DNA of 64,000 nt, taken from NCBI GenBank assembly GCA_963791885.1, contig CAWBUL010000006.1, positions 1,178,001-1,242,000 on the forward strand. Reading direction: 5' to 3'. The position numbers were made by a program, and so were the translations under genes. The DNA comes from CAVSUZ01 sp963791885. GTDB taxonomy: Bacteria; Pseudomonadota; Alphaproteobacteria; Acetobacterales; Acetobacteraceae. Below the pieces are notes generated by a model. It saw only the letters and a list, made by a program, of their open reading frames with translations. It had not been told where the DNA came from and did not search any database. Shown one piece after another: positions 34,930 to 42,990 of the stretch (position 1 is its first letter; each line of letters opens with the position of its first letter).

Positions 34930-36054
34930 ATGGGGGCGATGCTGGATCGTGCTCGTGCACTCGCGCCGGAGATCAGCGCTGCTTCCGACCGTATCGAGGC
35001 GGAGCGTGAACTGCCGGGTGACATGGTTCGCACGCTGATCGAGGCAGGACTGTTTCGGATGCTGCAGCCACGCTCCGTCGGCGGGGCGGAGCTTCATCCG
35101 CTGGAATTCGCGGAGGTGACACAGGCGCTGGCGGCGGCAGATGCCTCGGTCGGCTGGTGCGTGTGCCAGAACAACGGTTGCGCGATGACAGCGGCGTATC
35201 TTGCGCCGGAGATCGCACGGGAGGTCTTTGGGCCGGATGATGGGATCCTCGCCTGGGGACCGCCGGGTTCGCCCTATCCGGCGCATCCGATCGCGGGCGG
35301 GTATCGCATCAGCGGCAAGTGGCGCTTCGCGAGCGGCAGCCATCACGCGACGTGGCTCGGCGCGCATGCTCCGGTGGCCGGCACGGACACGGTGCGCACG
35401 CTGCTGTTCCCCAAGTCGAGCGCGACGATGCGCGACATCTGGCACGTGGTGGGGCTGCGCGGGACGGGCAGCGACGAGTACGAGGTGAAGGACCTGTTCG
35501 TGCCGCAGGAGTTCACCTGCGACCGAGACAATCCAGCGGAGTGCTATGAAGAGGGCGCGCTGTACCGTTTCACCAGCAATCAGCTCTATTCCTGCGGGTT
35601 TTCCGGTGTTGCGCTGGGCATTGCGCGGGCGGTGATCGACGCGTTCGTGGACCTCGCGGCAAACAAGTCGTCGCGCGGCGCTGGTAAGCCGATCCGGGAG
35701 AACAACGTGGTGCAGTCGCAGTTGGCGCAGTCGGAGGCGCGATGGCGCTCGGCGCGCGGGTTCCTGCGCGATGCGTGGCATGAGGCGTGGGAGCAGGTGG
35801 AACGCGCTGGGGAGCAGAGGGCGCATGACCGTGCGATGACCCGGCTGGCTTCGACCTGGGCGATCCAGCAGAGCCGGGAGGTCGTCGGTACGCTGTATCA
35901 TGCGGCCGGGTCGGTCGCGATCTTCGAGGACCACCCGTTCGAGCGGCGCTTGCGCGACATCCACGCCGTGTTGCAACAGGCGCAGGGACGGCAACTGCAC
36001 TACGAAACAGTGGGGCAGATGATGCTGGGTGTGGCGACCGAGAACGAATTCTGA
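34930..36054 (+). CDS. Acyl-CoA dehydrogenase-fold flavin monooxygenase (HsaA/DszC-like)
   Basis: A 374-residue protein of the group D flavin monooxygenase type, which use the ACAD fold to hydroxylate with reduced flavin. Visible features are VRTLIEAGLFRMLQPRSVGG, ADASVGWCVCQNNG, ISGKWRFASGSHHATW and the HPFERRLRDIHAVLQQAQGR end with His/Arg residues typical of HsaA/HpaB relatives. It starts 2 bases after the acyl-CoA dehydrogenase stop. The partner flavin reductase is not in the operon. The substrate is probably an aromatic or terpenoid ring compound (inference). Confidence 0.8.
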   Translation: MGAMLDRARALAPEISAASDRIEAERELPGDMVRTLIEAGLFRMLQPRSVGGAELHPLEFAEVTQALAAADASVGWCVCQNNGCAMTAAYLAPEIAREVFGPDDGILAWGPPGSPYPAHPIAGGYRISGKWRFASGSHHATWLGAHAPVAGTDTVRTLLFPKSSATMRDIWHVVGLRGTGSDEYEVKDLFVPQEFTCDRDNPAECYEEGALYRFTSNQLYSCGFSGVALGIARAVIDAFVDLAANKSSRGAGKPIRENNVVQSQLAQSEARWRSARGFLRDAWHEAWEQVERAGEQRAHDRAMTRLASTWAIQQSREVVGTLYHAAGSVAIFEDHPFERRLRDIHAVLQQAQGRQLHYETVGQMMLGVATENEF

Positions 36055-36069
36055 GGGGAGAAACAAACC

Positions 36070-36487
36070 ATGCCGGCGCAATCGCTGAACCATTACACGA
36101 TCCTGACGCGCGACCTGGAGGCGACGAAGACGTTCTACACTGACGTGGTGGGGCTGACGGCCGGAGATCGCCCGCCGCTGCCCTTTCCCGGTTATTGGCT
36201 CTACTGCGGCGGCGTGCCGACCGTGCATTTGATCGGTTATCGTGCGAGCGATGCGGCGATCCCGGACAGTGCGTCCTCGCCGGCCGCGACAGGGCGGTTG
36301 GATCACATCGCGTTCGCCTGCGAGGGGTTGCAGGACATGAAGTCGAACCTGGAGCGGCGGGGGATTAAGTACCGATGAGCGCGTGCTGCCCCGGCTGAAC
36401 ATGACGCAGTTGTTCTACTACGACCCGGACGGGATCGCGGTTGAGTGCAACTTTCCTGCGGCTGAGACGGTCTCGGCCGGGGGTTAG
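36070..36487 (+). pseudogene. VOC-family (glyoxalase/dioxygenase-fold) protein, frameshifted
   Basis: The N-terminal 102 residues (LNHYTILTRDLEATKTFYTD, YWLYCGGVPTVHLIG, GRLDHIAFACEGLQDMKSNL) form a VOC module with metal-site His near residue 8. One extra base near 36373 causes an early stop. In the next frame the expected C-terminus RVLPRLNMTQLFYYDPDGIA-VECNF with the metal-ligand Glu continues to 36487. A good ribosome site (GGGGAG) precedes ATG 36070. It is the last gene of the catabolic operon. Confidence 0.75.
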
Positions 36488-36492
36488 CGCCG

Positions 36493-36813
36493 TTACCCGC
36501 CGGGCGGGCGGTATTTCACACTGCTGTCGAGTGCTGCGTCCATCTCGGCGACTGTGAGCAGCGGCACGGTGCGGGTTTTCACCATGCCGCTCGATCCGAC
36601 GGCGACGCAGAGTGCCGAGACGGCTGCGACGCTCGGCATGTCGGCGATGACGTACACGTCGTCGTCGCCCAAGGCGAAGTAGATGGCGTCAACCTTACCC
36701 CCGAGGTCATGGCACGCGGCGGAGATGGATTTCTGTCGGCCCGAAGCCTTGTCCTTCTTCACGCCCTGCATGCCCTGCGGTGTGTAGCTGCCGGCGATCA
36801 TGAACTTCGGCAT
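36493..36813 (-). CDS. GYD domain-containing protein
   Basis: A 106-residue ferredoxin-fold protein (MPKFMIAGSYTPQGMQGVKK, LGGKVDAIYFALGDDDVYVI, DMPSVAAVSALCVAVGSSGM). GYD proteins are small cytosolic dimers of unknown function. GGGAGG lies 5 bases before ATG 36813, which beats the earlier in-frame starts. It converges on the VOC gene and diverges from SURF1. Confidence 0.88.
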   Translation of the reverse strand: MPKFMIAGSYTPQGMQGVKKDKASGRQKSISAACHDLGGKVDAIYFALGDDDVYVIADMPSVAAVSALCVAVGSSGMVKTRTVPLLTVAEMDAALDSSVKYRPPGG

Positions 36814-36935
36814 GGTTGCCTCCCTGTTTTTCATTGGCGGCATCACCGTATCGCCAATTCGGCTTCATTTGCAACGATCCTTTCGGCTGCAGACCGGTCT
36901 GGCCCTTTGCGTCTGAATCCCGCATATCGCTGCGC

Positions 36936-37670
36936 GTGACTCTCTCTGCCCTGACCCATTCCCCGGTGCGGTGGCGCGATCTGCGTTCGCTCGCGTTGCC
37001 CGCCTTCTGCGCCTTTCTGGCGCTGCTGATCCTGCTCGCGCTGGGAGCGTGGCAGATCCAGCGTCTGCACTGGAAGGAGGGCATCCTGGCGCGGATCAGC
37101 GCGGCCGAAGCCGCGCCACCGGTGCCGTTGCAGGGCACTCCCGGCCCGTTCGAAAAGGTGGAGGTGACGGGCCGCTTCCGCCCGGATGAGGCGGCGCTGT
37201 TCGGCGCCATCGTTGGCACGACTCCGCAGGGTGACCGCATGGGCGGCGACCTGATCGTGCCGCTGGAGCGGACTGATGGCCCTCCGGTGCTGGTCGATCG
37301 CGGCTGGGTGCCCGACCCGATCCCCGCCGATGTGACCTGGCCGACCGGGGAAGCGCATGTCAGCGGCTACGTCCTGGCGCCGCAGACACCGGGGATATTC
37401 ACGCCGGCGCCCGATGCGAGGCACAGGCGGTTCTATGCGCTCGACCCGGGTGTGATCGCGGGGGCGCTGGGATTGAAAACGGTGGCGCCCTTTACGCTGA
37501 TCGCGATGGGGCCGGTCGAGTTCGGACACTATCCGGCGCCGGCTATACATTTGCCGCGTCCGCCGAACGATCATTTCCAGTATGCCCTGACGTGGTTCGG
37601 ACTGGCGGGAGCATTGGTCTTGGTGTTCGGCTCGTGGGCCTATACGAAGCTGCAGAATGAGCGCCCTTGA
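36936..37670 (+). CDS. SURF1-family cytochrome oxidase assembly protein
   Basis: About 244 residues: an N-terminal membrane helix (ALPAFCAFLALLILLALGAW then QIQRLHWKEG, the SURF1 signature), a periplasmic domain (GDLIVPLERTDGPPVLVDRG with WVP) and a C-terminal helix ending FGLAGALVLVFGSWAYTKL. SURF1 helps insert heme a into cytochrome oxidase subunit I. GTG 36936 is chosen because the frame before it overlaps the promoter and 5' end of the GYD gene. It overlaps the M32 gene by 14 bases. No cox genes are in the window. Confidence 0.9.
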   Translation: MTLSALTHSPVRWRDLRSLALPAFCAFLALLILLALGAWQIQRLHWKEGILARISAAEAAPPVPLQGTPGPFEKVEVTGRFRPDEAALFGAIVGTTPQGDRMGGDLIVPLERTDGPPVLVDRGWVPDPIPADVTWPTGEAHVSGYVLAPQTPGIFTPAPDARHRRFYALDPGVIAGALGLKTVAPFTLIAMGPVEFGHYPAPAIHLPRPPNDHFQYALTWFGLAGALVLVFGSWAYTKLQNERP

Positions 37671-39144
37671 TCGTCTGACCGCCCGTTTCTCTCGCATCGC
37701 GACGCTGTCCGAAGCAGCCTCCGTGCTCGGGTGGGACGCGGCCACGATGATGCCGCCGGGCGGCGGCGAGTCGCGCGGCGATCAGCTCGCGGTGCTGGCC
37801 GGCGTGGTGCACGCGATGCTGACCGCACCCGAGGTGACGGAAGATCTGGCGGAGGCCGAGGCGGCGCCACCGGACGAGAAATGGGCGGCAGCGAATCTGC
37901 GTTTGATGCGGCATGCCCATACCCGTGCGACTGCCCTGCCCGGTGATCTGGTGGAGGCGCGGGCGCGCGCCAACTCGGCCTGCGAGAAGGTGTGGCGGGA
38001 GGCACGGCGCGAGTCGGATTACGACCAGGTGCGCCCGTATCTGGACACCGTGCTGGGTCTGGAGCGTCAGGCGGCGCAGGCGCTGGGCGAGGCGGTGGGA
38101 CTGCCGCCGTACGACGCGCTGATGGACGGGTTCCAGCGCGGTGCTCGGGCCGAGGCGATCGCGCCGATCTTCGCCGACTACGAACAATTCCTGCGGCGCG
38201 CCCTTCCCGAGGCCGAGGAGCGTCAGGCGACGCGGCGCGCTCCGGTGCGTGCGTCGGGTCCCTTCCCGATCGCGACGCAGGAGGCGCTGTGCCGCCGACT
38301 GTCGGAGCACCTGGGGCTCGATTTCAATCATGCTCGGCTGGACCGGTCGGCGCATCCATTCTCGGGTGGGACGCCTGCGGATGTGCGGATCACGACGCGG
38401 TATGATGAGGCGGACTACACGTTCGCCGTGCTCGCGGTGGTGCATGAGACGGGGCATGCGCTGTACGAGCGCGGGCTGCCGCAGGCCTGGGCGCGTCAGC
38501 CTGTCGGCGACGCGGCCGGCATGGCGGCGCATGAGAGCCAATCGCTGATCGTGGAGATGCAGGCGGCTCGGACCGACGCGTTCCTGTCGTGGCTCGGTCC
38601 GGAATTGCATCGCACGTTCGGGGGCGCGGAGGAGCCGTACGAGCCGGCGAACCTCGCGCGCCGCTGGCGGCGGATCGAGCGCGGCTTCATCCGGGTCGAT
38701 GCGGATGAAATGACCTATCCGGCGCATGTCATCCTGCGCTTCCGCCTGGAGCGCGCGATGATCGAAGGTCGATTGGATGTGAACGATCTGCCGGATGCGT
38801 GGAACGAAGAGTTCCGGCGGTTACTGGGGATCGTGCCGCCGGACGATGCCCGTGGGTGTTTGCAGGATATCCACTGGTACGACGGCGCGTTCGGCTATTT
38901 CCCGAGCTACACGCTGGGCGCGATGGCGGCGGCGCAGTTGATGGCGGCGGCGCGGCGGGCGTTGCCGGATCTGGATGAGGCGCTGGCGCGGGGGGATCTC
39001 TCGCCGCTGCTGGGATGGCTGCGGGAGAATGTGCACGGCAAGGGGAGCCTGCTGGATTTCAACGGGCTGCTGAAGGCGGCGACGGGGAAGGCGCTGGATC
39101 CACGGGATTTTGAGGCGCACCTGACGGCGCGGTATTTGTCTTGA
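37657..39144 (+). CDS. Carboxypeptidase M32 (thermostable carboxypeptidase 1 family)
   Basis: A 495-residue cytosolic zinc carboxypeptidase releasing C-terminal residues from short peptides. The zinc motif HETGH is at 263-267 and the third ligand Glu293 is in HESQS. Family blocks LGWDAATMMPPGG, WYDGAFGYFPSYTLGAMAAA and GKGSLLDFNGLLKAATGKAL are present at expected places. Length is normal. It overlaps SURF1 and is probably translated with it. Confidence 0.94.
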   Translation: MSALDRLTARFSRIATLSEAASVLGWDAATMMPPGGGESRGDQLAVLAGVVHAMLTAPEVTEDLAEAEAAPPDEKWAAANLRLMRHAHTRATALPGDLVEARARANSACEKVWREARRESDYDQVRPYLDTVLGLERQAAQALGEAVGLPPYDALMDGFQRGARAEAIAPIFADYEQFLRRALPEAEERQATRRAPVRASGPFPIATQEALCRRLSEHLGLDFNHARLDRSAHPFSGGTPADVRITTRYDEADYTFAVLAVVHETGHALYERGLPQAWARQPVGDAAGMAAHESQSLIVEMQAARTDAFLSWLGPELHRTFGGAEEPYEPANLARRWRRIERGFIRVDADEMTYPAHVILRFRLERAMIEGRLDVNDLPDAWNEEFRRLLGIVPPDDARGCLQDIHWYDGAFGYFPSYTLGAMAAAQLMAAARRALPDLDEALARGDLSPLLGWLRENVHGKGSLLDFNGLLKAATGKALDPRDFEAHLTARYLS

Positions 39145-39162
39145 GTGGTCGGGCGTGAGGGG

Positions 39163-39220
39163 CGTCTCACGGCCGTCTCAGTTTTGTGTTTTCGAAACTC
39201 AGGATCGCTGAATGAGACGA
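39163..39220 (+). repeat. Structured ~57-bp repeat, copy 1
   Basis: Contains CGTCTCAGTTTTGTGTTTTC and ends TGAGACGA; CGTCTCA and TGAGACG are inverted, about 40 bases apart. Same element as at 39966 and 40081. Confidence 0.75.
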
Positions 39221-39231
39221 ATGGTGATTGC

Positions 39232-39426
39232 TCAGTCCCGGCGAAATTGGCTCTCCGCCATCGTTCGTTCGTGCACTTCGTTTGCGCTCTTGACCCGATA
39301 CCGCGGATCTGGGCCATCGGTGGGGAGCAGTCGGGTCACGACATAGAGGCCGGGCGTCACGTCGCCGTCGAAAGGACCTCGCATATATTCGACGCGGTCG
39401 CCGAGATGGTATCTGTGCGCGGCCAT
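39232..39426 (-). CDS. Conserved hypothetical small protein (64 aa)
   Basis: MAAHRYHLGDRVEYMRGPFD then GLYVVTRLLPTDGPDPRYRV and KSANEVHERTMAESQFRRD. It is a basic SH3-like beta protein often annotated as hypothetical in alphaproteobacteria; the ending VHER-x(4)-ESQ-x-R is the conserved part. ATG 39426 is chosen over the longer frame, whose extra residues are low-complexity. The role is unknown. Confidence 0.7.
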   Translation of the reverse strand: MAAHRYHLGDRVEYMRGPFDGDVTPGLYVVTRLLPTDGPDPRYRVKSANEVHERTMAESQFRRD

Positions 39427-39585
39427 GGCGGCTCCTGCGGGTTGCGAGTCGGATAGATGGGTTGCCGTCGAGGGAAACGCCAGCGGTCCTTGAAGGCGCG
39501 CGCCGCAACCCTTTGAGAGGAAGCCCGGTGAGCCGGGTGTCGAGAGGACGAGGGGCGGTGCCGAGGAGATGATGGACAGCGGCAT

Positions 39586-39813
39586 TCAGCGCGCTACGCC
39601 CATCACGTCGAGGCCGAGGTTGAACCGGGGCACCACCTGCCCAGGCCGCGGGACCGAATTATCTGCCGAGGTGGCGGAGGGTGCAGAATTATCGGCGCAC
39701 CCAGCAAGCGCTCCAGCCACACAAAGTGCGCCTATCAGCAAGAGCGCCCGCCTCAATCTCGCACCATCGTCGCGTAAAGGGATGCGCTTAAGCGTCCTTC
39801 GAGGCTGCGGCAA
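39586..39813 (-). CDS. Small putative lipoprotein (75 aa)
   Basis: A basic n-region, the hydrophobic stretch RALLLIGALCVAGALAGC with lipobox LAGC, then a Ser/Ala-rich mature part of about 33 residues (ADNSAPSATSADNSVPRPGQ). It is probably anchored to a membrane by the lipidated Cys. No family is recognised. Confidence 0.55.
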   Translation of the reverse strand: MPQPRRTLKRIPLRDDGARLRRALLLIGALCVAGALAGCADNSAPSATSADNSVPRPGQVVPRFNLGLDVMGVAR

Positions 39814-39965
39814 GTTTCGATGTGTGTCGGTGATTGAGATTTGGGCATGCCCGCTGCCAGCCCGGCCTGAGTTACGCTTCGGTCGCCGTCGATTTGCGGA
39901 GCGCTGTCTCGCTGTGATGCGGCGCGGGGCGGACGCTGGCGGTCGGGCGGGTTGGCGTGGATGGA

Positions 39966-40022
39966 GCGTCTCGCGGTCGTCTCAGTTTTGTGTTTTCGGG
40001 TCTGAGATTCGCAGAATGAGAT
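39966..40022 (+). repeat. Structured ~57-bp repeat, copy 2
   Basis: Shares CGTCTCAGTTTTGTGTTTTC with copy 1 and ends AGAATGAGAT; the 3' half has diverged while keeping the closing TGAGA arm. Confidence 0.75.
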
Positions 40023-40080
40023 GTGTCTGATAGCTTGAGATAGTCTGTCCAGGCGGGACGGCGGTTCGCCTGAAATGTGG

Positions 40081-40139
40081 TGTCTCGCGGATGTCTCAGT
40101 TTTGTGTTTTCGAGGCTCGGGATCGTCAGGTGAGACGAG
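40081..40139 (+). repeat. Structured ~57-bp repeat, copy 3
   Basis: TGTCTCAGTTTTGTGTTTTC followed by a variable middle and TGAGACGA. Same orientation as copies 1 and 2. Confidence 0.75.
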
Positions 40140-40447
40140 CGATGCGAGGATGGGGGAGGCGTGTGCGCCAGGGCGGGCGGGAAGTGCATAGCGGCAGTAT
40201 AGTCAGACATACTGACTATTTCAATGTTAGTCTGAATTGACACGTGCGCACGGCCCTTGCCGCGCGGGTTTTGTCGGCGAGGCGCCCTTCCATGTGTTAA
40301 GGGACAGGCGAAGCCGGACAGTCGAGGGCTGTGGCGGAGCCGGCCAATCGGGAATAATCGCCGCGCCGGGGCGTCTGGCCTCTGATGCCTCCCCGCAGGT
40401 TGCAGCCGAGGTCAAACCACTTCGGGCAGAATTGCCCGGGAGGTCCC

Positions 40448-40906
40448 ATGTCCCGTTCGCTTATCCTTGTCACGCTCGCGCTCGGCGCCTGCGTAGCGCG
40501 GCCCCAGCCTGCGCCCATTGCTTCTTCCCCGGCCATGGGGGTGGTTGCCGATACCATTACCGTTCACCTTTCAAACTTCGCATTCACCCCTGCCGACATC
40601 GAACTGCAGGCAGGCAAGCCGGTGACGCTGGTGCTGATCAATGATGCGGACGGAGGTCACAATTTCAGCGCGCCAGCACTTTTTGCAGCGAGCATGTTCC
40701 CGGCCGGAACGGCTCCGCCCAGGGACGGCGCCCAAGAAGTCAGCCCGCACAGTCAGACCGAACTACGGTTCACCCCACAGAGACCCGGACGCTACGACGT
40801 CACCTGCACGCACTTCATGCATGAGCTGTTCGGGATGAGCGGCAACGTCGATGTTCTACCGGCCGCTACGCCCGGTCATATGCCGGTTCAGAAACCCAAG
40901 GTGTAG
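40448..40906 (+). CDS. Cupredoxin-domain lipoprotein
   Basis: A 152-residue exported type 1 copper protein. Lipobox LGAC (Cys15) follows MSRSLILVTLA. The cupredoxin fold carries probable ligands His71 (GGHNF), Cys120, His125 and Met130 (CTHFMHELFGM, the C-x4-H-x4-M loop). It may shuttle electrons or bind copper at the periplasmic face. GGGAGG 5 bases before ATG 40448 fixes the start. Confidence 0.85.
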   Translation: MSRSLILVTLALGACVARPQPAPIASSPAMGVVADTITVHLSNFAFTPADIELQAGKPVTLVLINDADGGHNFSAPALFAASMFPAGTAPPRDGAQEVSPHSQTELRFTPQRPGRYDVTCTHFMHELFGMSGNVDVLPAATPGHMPVQKPKV

Positions 40907-41114
40907 GCAACTCACCACCACCGCCCTCGTCTTCCGGGGGCAGTCCAGCCAGTTCTAGCAATCGCTTGACCACCGACATAAGTCGTTGTCCGGTCGCAGG
41001 ATCACGTGTGGTGCGAGCGATCTCGGCCAGTTCGTCGGCCAGCTCAACCAGATCAGTTTCTTCGGGCAAGTTCCGTCTCGTCGTCAATGCGTGTTCACCG
41101 TAACGCAGTCCCAA
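40866..41114 (-). CDS. Hypothetical protein (82 aa)
   Basis: A small acidic helical protein (LPEETDLVELADELAEIART, TGQRLMSVVKRLLELAGLPP). It converges with and overlaps the cupredoxin 3' end by 41 bases. At its own 5' end it overlaps the signal-peptide frame of the PEP-CTERM-like gene, so only one of the two overlapping starts may be real. Confidence 0.45.
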   Translation of the reverse strand: MGLRYGEHALTTRRNLPEETDLVELADELAEIARTTRDPATGQRLMSVVKRLLELAGLPPEDEGGGGELPTPWVSEPAYDRA

Positions 41115-41742
41115 CGGTCCTTACATTGATCTCGATCAGTGCGGCGGGAGGATTCCCGGCTATTACGACTTGATGGAACGCGATGAATTCCGCGCGGGCG
41201 ACGTGGCCCCGACTTCCGGAGCATTCGTCCAGCTCGACGTCCTCGGTGCACCGACGGGGACGGCCAGAGCGGTAATTAGCTCGGCGGTTGATACGACCGG
41301 GAATGTCGATACTGGCTCGGGGTTCGCGACCATCACGCCGACAAAGGACGCTACGCTCACTGACCTGATATTCACTCCAGCCAACGATACCCTGTTCAAT
41401 GATTTCTCGTTTCGCGGGCAGCTTGAGCGTGCAGGCTTTACAGGGACCATCGATCTAACCTGGACGGATAGCTCAGGGACGACTGGAATGATCACGTTCA
41501 CCGTGGTCGGGGGGCCGGATTCCGACTTCAGCCGGCTTGGTATTGTCTCTACCGACGGCGAGACCGTCGCATCGGTGGAAATTTCCACGCCAGGGTCGGA
41601 AAGCTTCAAGGAGTTCAAGCAGGTTGAGTTCTCCTACGCTGGTACGCCGCCGCCTCCGGTTCCTGCTCCTGCCGGTCTAGCGGTATTGGCGAGTGGGCTT
41701 GTCGGACTGCTTGCCGTGCGGCGGCGGAAAAGCATCGGCTGA
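41087..41742 (+). pseudogene. PEP-CTERM/VPLPA-type sorted surface protein, frameshifted after the signal peptide
   Basis: ATG 41087 gives a signal peptide (MRVHRNAVPTVLTLISISAA then GGFPA), followed by a stop at 41071+100. From about 41165 a second frame carries the mature protein (MERDEFRAGDVAPTSGAFVQ, TLTDLIFTPANDTLFNDFSF) and ends in a sorting tripartite tail: VPAPAG, a hydrophobic helix (LAVLASGLVGLLAV) and RRRK. Such tails are cut by exosortase-type enzymes and the protein is exported, as served by PrsT loci. One indel separates export signal and body. Confidence 0.7.
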
Positions 41743-41759
41743 GCAAGTCTGTTTGGGAG

Positions 41760-41784
41760 GGCAGCCCTTTCGAGGGCTGCCTTA
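41760..41784 (+). terminator. Rho-independent terminator
   Basis: GGCAGCCCT, TTCG tetraloop, AGGGCTGCC, then TTACT. It lies 18 bases after the PEP-CTERM-like stop. Confidence 0.75.
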
Positions 41785-41817
41785 CTCCCGGTCTCCCGCG
41801 CGCGCCTGGATGGAACG

Positions 41818-41997
41818 TTAAGTCGGCGGCGGTGATTTCGTCGCCTCCTGGTCGGTCCATCCGTTGCTGCGAAGCCATTCCAGAACGATCTGACGGCTGA
41901 GAGTGGACGGGGGGACAGCGTGAGCTTCTGCGGCTTTCTCCAGCCACTGACGTTCGTCGGACGTCAGTCTCACGCCGATCACTTCCTCTCTTCCCAT
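41818..41997 (-). CDS. Small ribbon-helix-helix-like protein (59 aa)
   Basis: MGREEVIGVRLTSDERQWLE, KAAEAHAVPPSTLSRQIVLE, WLRSNGWTDQEA... A short beta strand (VIGVRLTSDE) followed by two helices is the RHH/CopG layout used for DNA binding by small repressors and antitoxins. GGGGAGG precedes ATG 41997 by 8 bases. The role is inferred from the fold only; no toxin gene is adjacent. Confidence 0.65.
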   Translation of the reverse strand: MGREEVIGVRLTSDERQWLEKAAEAHAVPPSTLSRQIVLEWLRSNGWTDQEATKSPPPT

Positions 41998-42083
41998 CGG
42001 CTCGGCCTCCCCTTTTGGCTGTCCTTCTCACGTTCCGAGTCCGGGGTGGGATAATCAAAGCTCGGCAGCGGCGCACGTCGGCG

Positions 42084-42293
42084 TCAAGCTGAACCGAGCA
42101 ATACCTCGATACGCCACCAAAGTACGCCAGTCAGCCACCATACGCCTTCGTAGAACGCCACTGCGAGCACCACTACAGCGGCCAAGCCTCCAGCAACCAG
42201 CAGTACACGGCGCAGATCCCGGAGCGGTTCGATAACCGCCGGACAGACACTCCTCAGACGAAAGCACGCCGGTTCGTCGATCTGGGTCGACAT
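42084..42293 (-). CDS. Small membrane protein (69 aa)
   Basis: MSTQIDEPACFRLRSVCPAV followed by a membrane helix (VLLVAGGLAAVVVLAVAFYE) and a Trp-rich tail (GVWWLTGVLWWRIEVLLG), so one or two membrane passes. No family is recognised and the ribosome site is weak. Confidence 0.45.
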   Translation of the reverse strand: MSTQIDEPACFRLRSVCPAVIEPLRDLRRVLLVAGGLAAVVVLAVAFYEGVWWLTGVLWWRIEVLLGSA

Positions 42294-42504
42294 CCAAGGA
42301 AGCTACATCAGAACGGTTGGGGTCGCTGCTCACAGACCCGTGCTCAGAGGCAATTCGACAAAACGGCGAGGCGCCGCAACTGCCGATGTCTGGGCGGTTC
42401 ACTCAGCAACGGCGGGGGGAGGATGCGGGCGCGCATGACGAGCGCGCGGCTCTGGCGGGAGTTAATCGGGCGTTCAGCCATGGAGCCCAGGATGCCAGAT
42501 CCTC

Positions 42505-42990
42505 ATGACCCAAACGGACCGGACGCCGGATGAGAGACAAATCTTGGCAGCGACGCCTTCGCTATGGCCGCTCCCTGGCCGCAGGTTTGTTGGTGGAGGT
42601 TATTGGGATTGCAGTCGCCAGGTAGTAACGCTCATTACAATCTCCGCCTTTGTCGGTGGTTGTACGCCACCTTCGACTGAGAGCGCGACTGGACAGATGC
42701 CAGTGTTTGACCTGACCTGCACGGCTTATGGGGTGTTCGAAAACGCAGCGTCGTGGCAGCGAGCGAACTTGCCCGAGCAGCATTATCATATCGATTTGTC
42801 GCAAGGGCTTGTGAATTACTTGGTTCCTCTGTCCGTGACGACCCCCATCCAACTCGCGTGGACACCTGATCATGGGGGTTATATGTACCGGATCACTGTT
42901 AATCGCCTGACTGGCGCAGTTTATGAAATGGAGTTCAATTCCGCCGGGCTGAGGACTGGCCACGATATTAGTGGAACGTGCGAGTTGTGA
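42505..42990 (+). CDS. Hypothetical lipoprotein, C-terminus cut by IS3
   Basis: 161 residues with a lipobox-like stretch (VVTLITISAFVGGC) but a long n-region, so the true start may be internal and non-ATG. The mature part (FDLTCTAYGVFENAASWQRA, YHIDLSQGLVNYLVPLSVTT, YMYRITVNRLTGAVYEMEFN) is an unknown secreted beta-rich protein. The stop TGA at 42988 is the first three bases of the IS3 element. Removing IS3 and one GTTG adds LPPPPPQPKF and a TGA at 44223-44225. Confidence 0.6.
   Translation: MTQTDRTPDERQILAATPSLWPLPGRRFVGGGYWDCSRQVVTLITISAFVGGCTPPSTESATGQMPVFDLTCTAYGVFENAASWQRANLPEQHYHIDLSQGLVNYLVPLSVTTPIQLAWTPDHGGYMYRITVNRLTGAVYEMEFNSAGLRTGHDISGTCEL

Larger units (their letters stand above)
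39821..40447. other. Non-coding region with repeats and a palindrome
   Basis: No convincing gene. It holds copies 2 and 3 of the structured repeat (39966, 40081). It also holds a palindrome ATAGTCAG/CTGACTAT (40199-40206 and 40212-40219) of operator type, 230 bases before the cupredoxin gene. Confidence 0.55.

Noticed and set aside
34750..36402. 550-residue minus-strand open frame
   Set aside because: Antisense to two overlapping ACAD-fold genes; no domain or ribosome site.
37543..38727. 394-residue minus-strand open frame opposite carboxypeptidase M32
   Set aside because: Antisense shadow of a clear metalloprotease gene.
40296..40446. Possible riboswitch before the cupredoxin gene
   Set aside because: GC-rich leader has local hairpins but none of the conserved cores of cobalamin, TPP or copper-related motifs that I could recognise.
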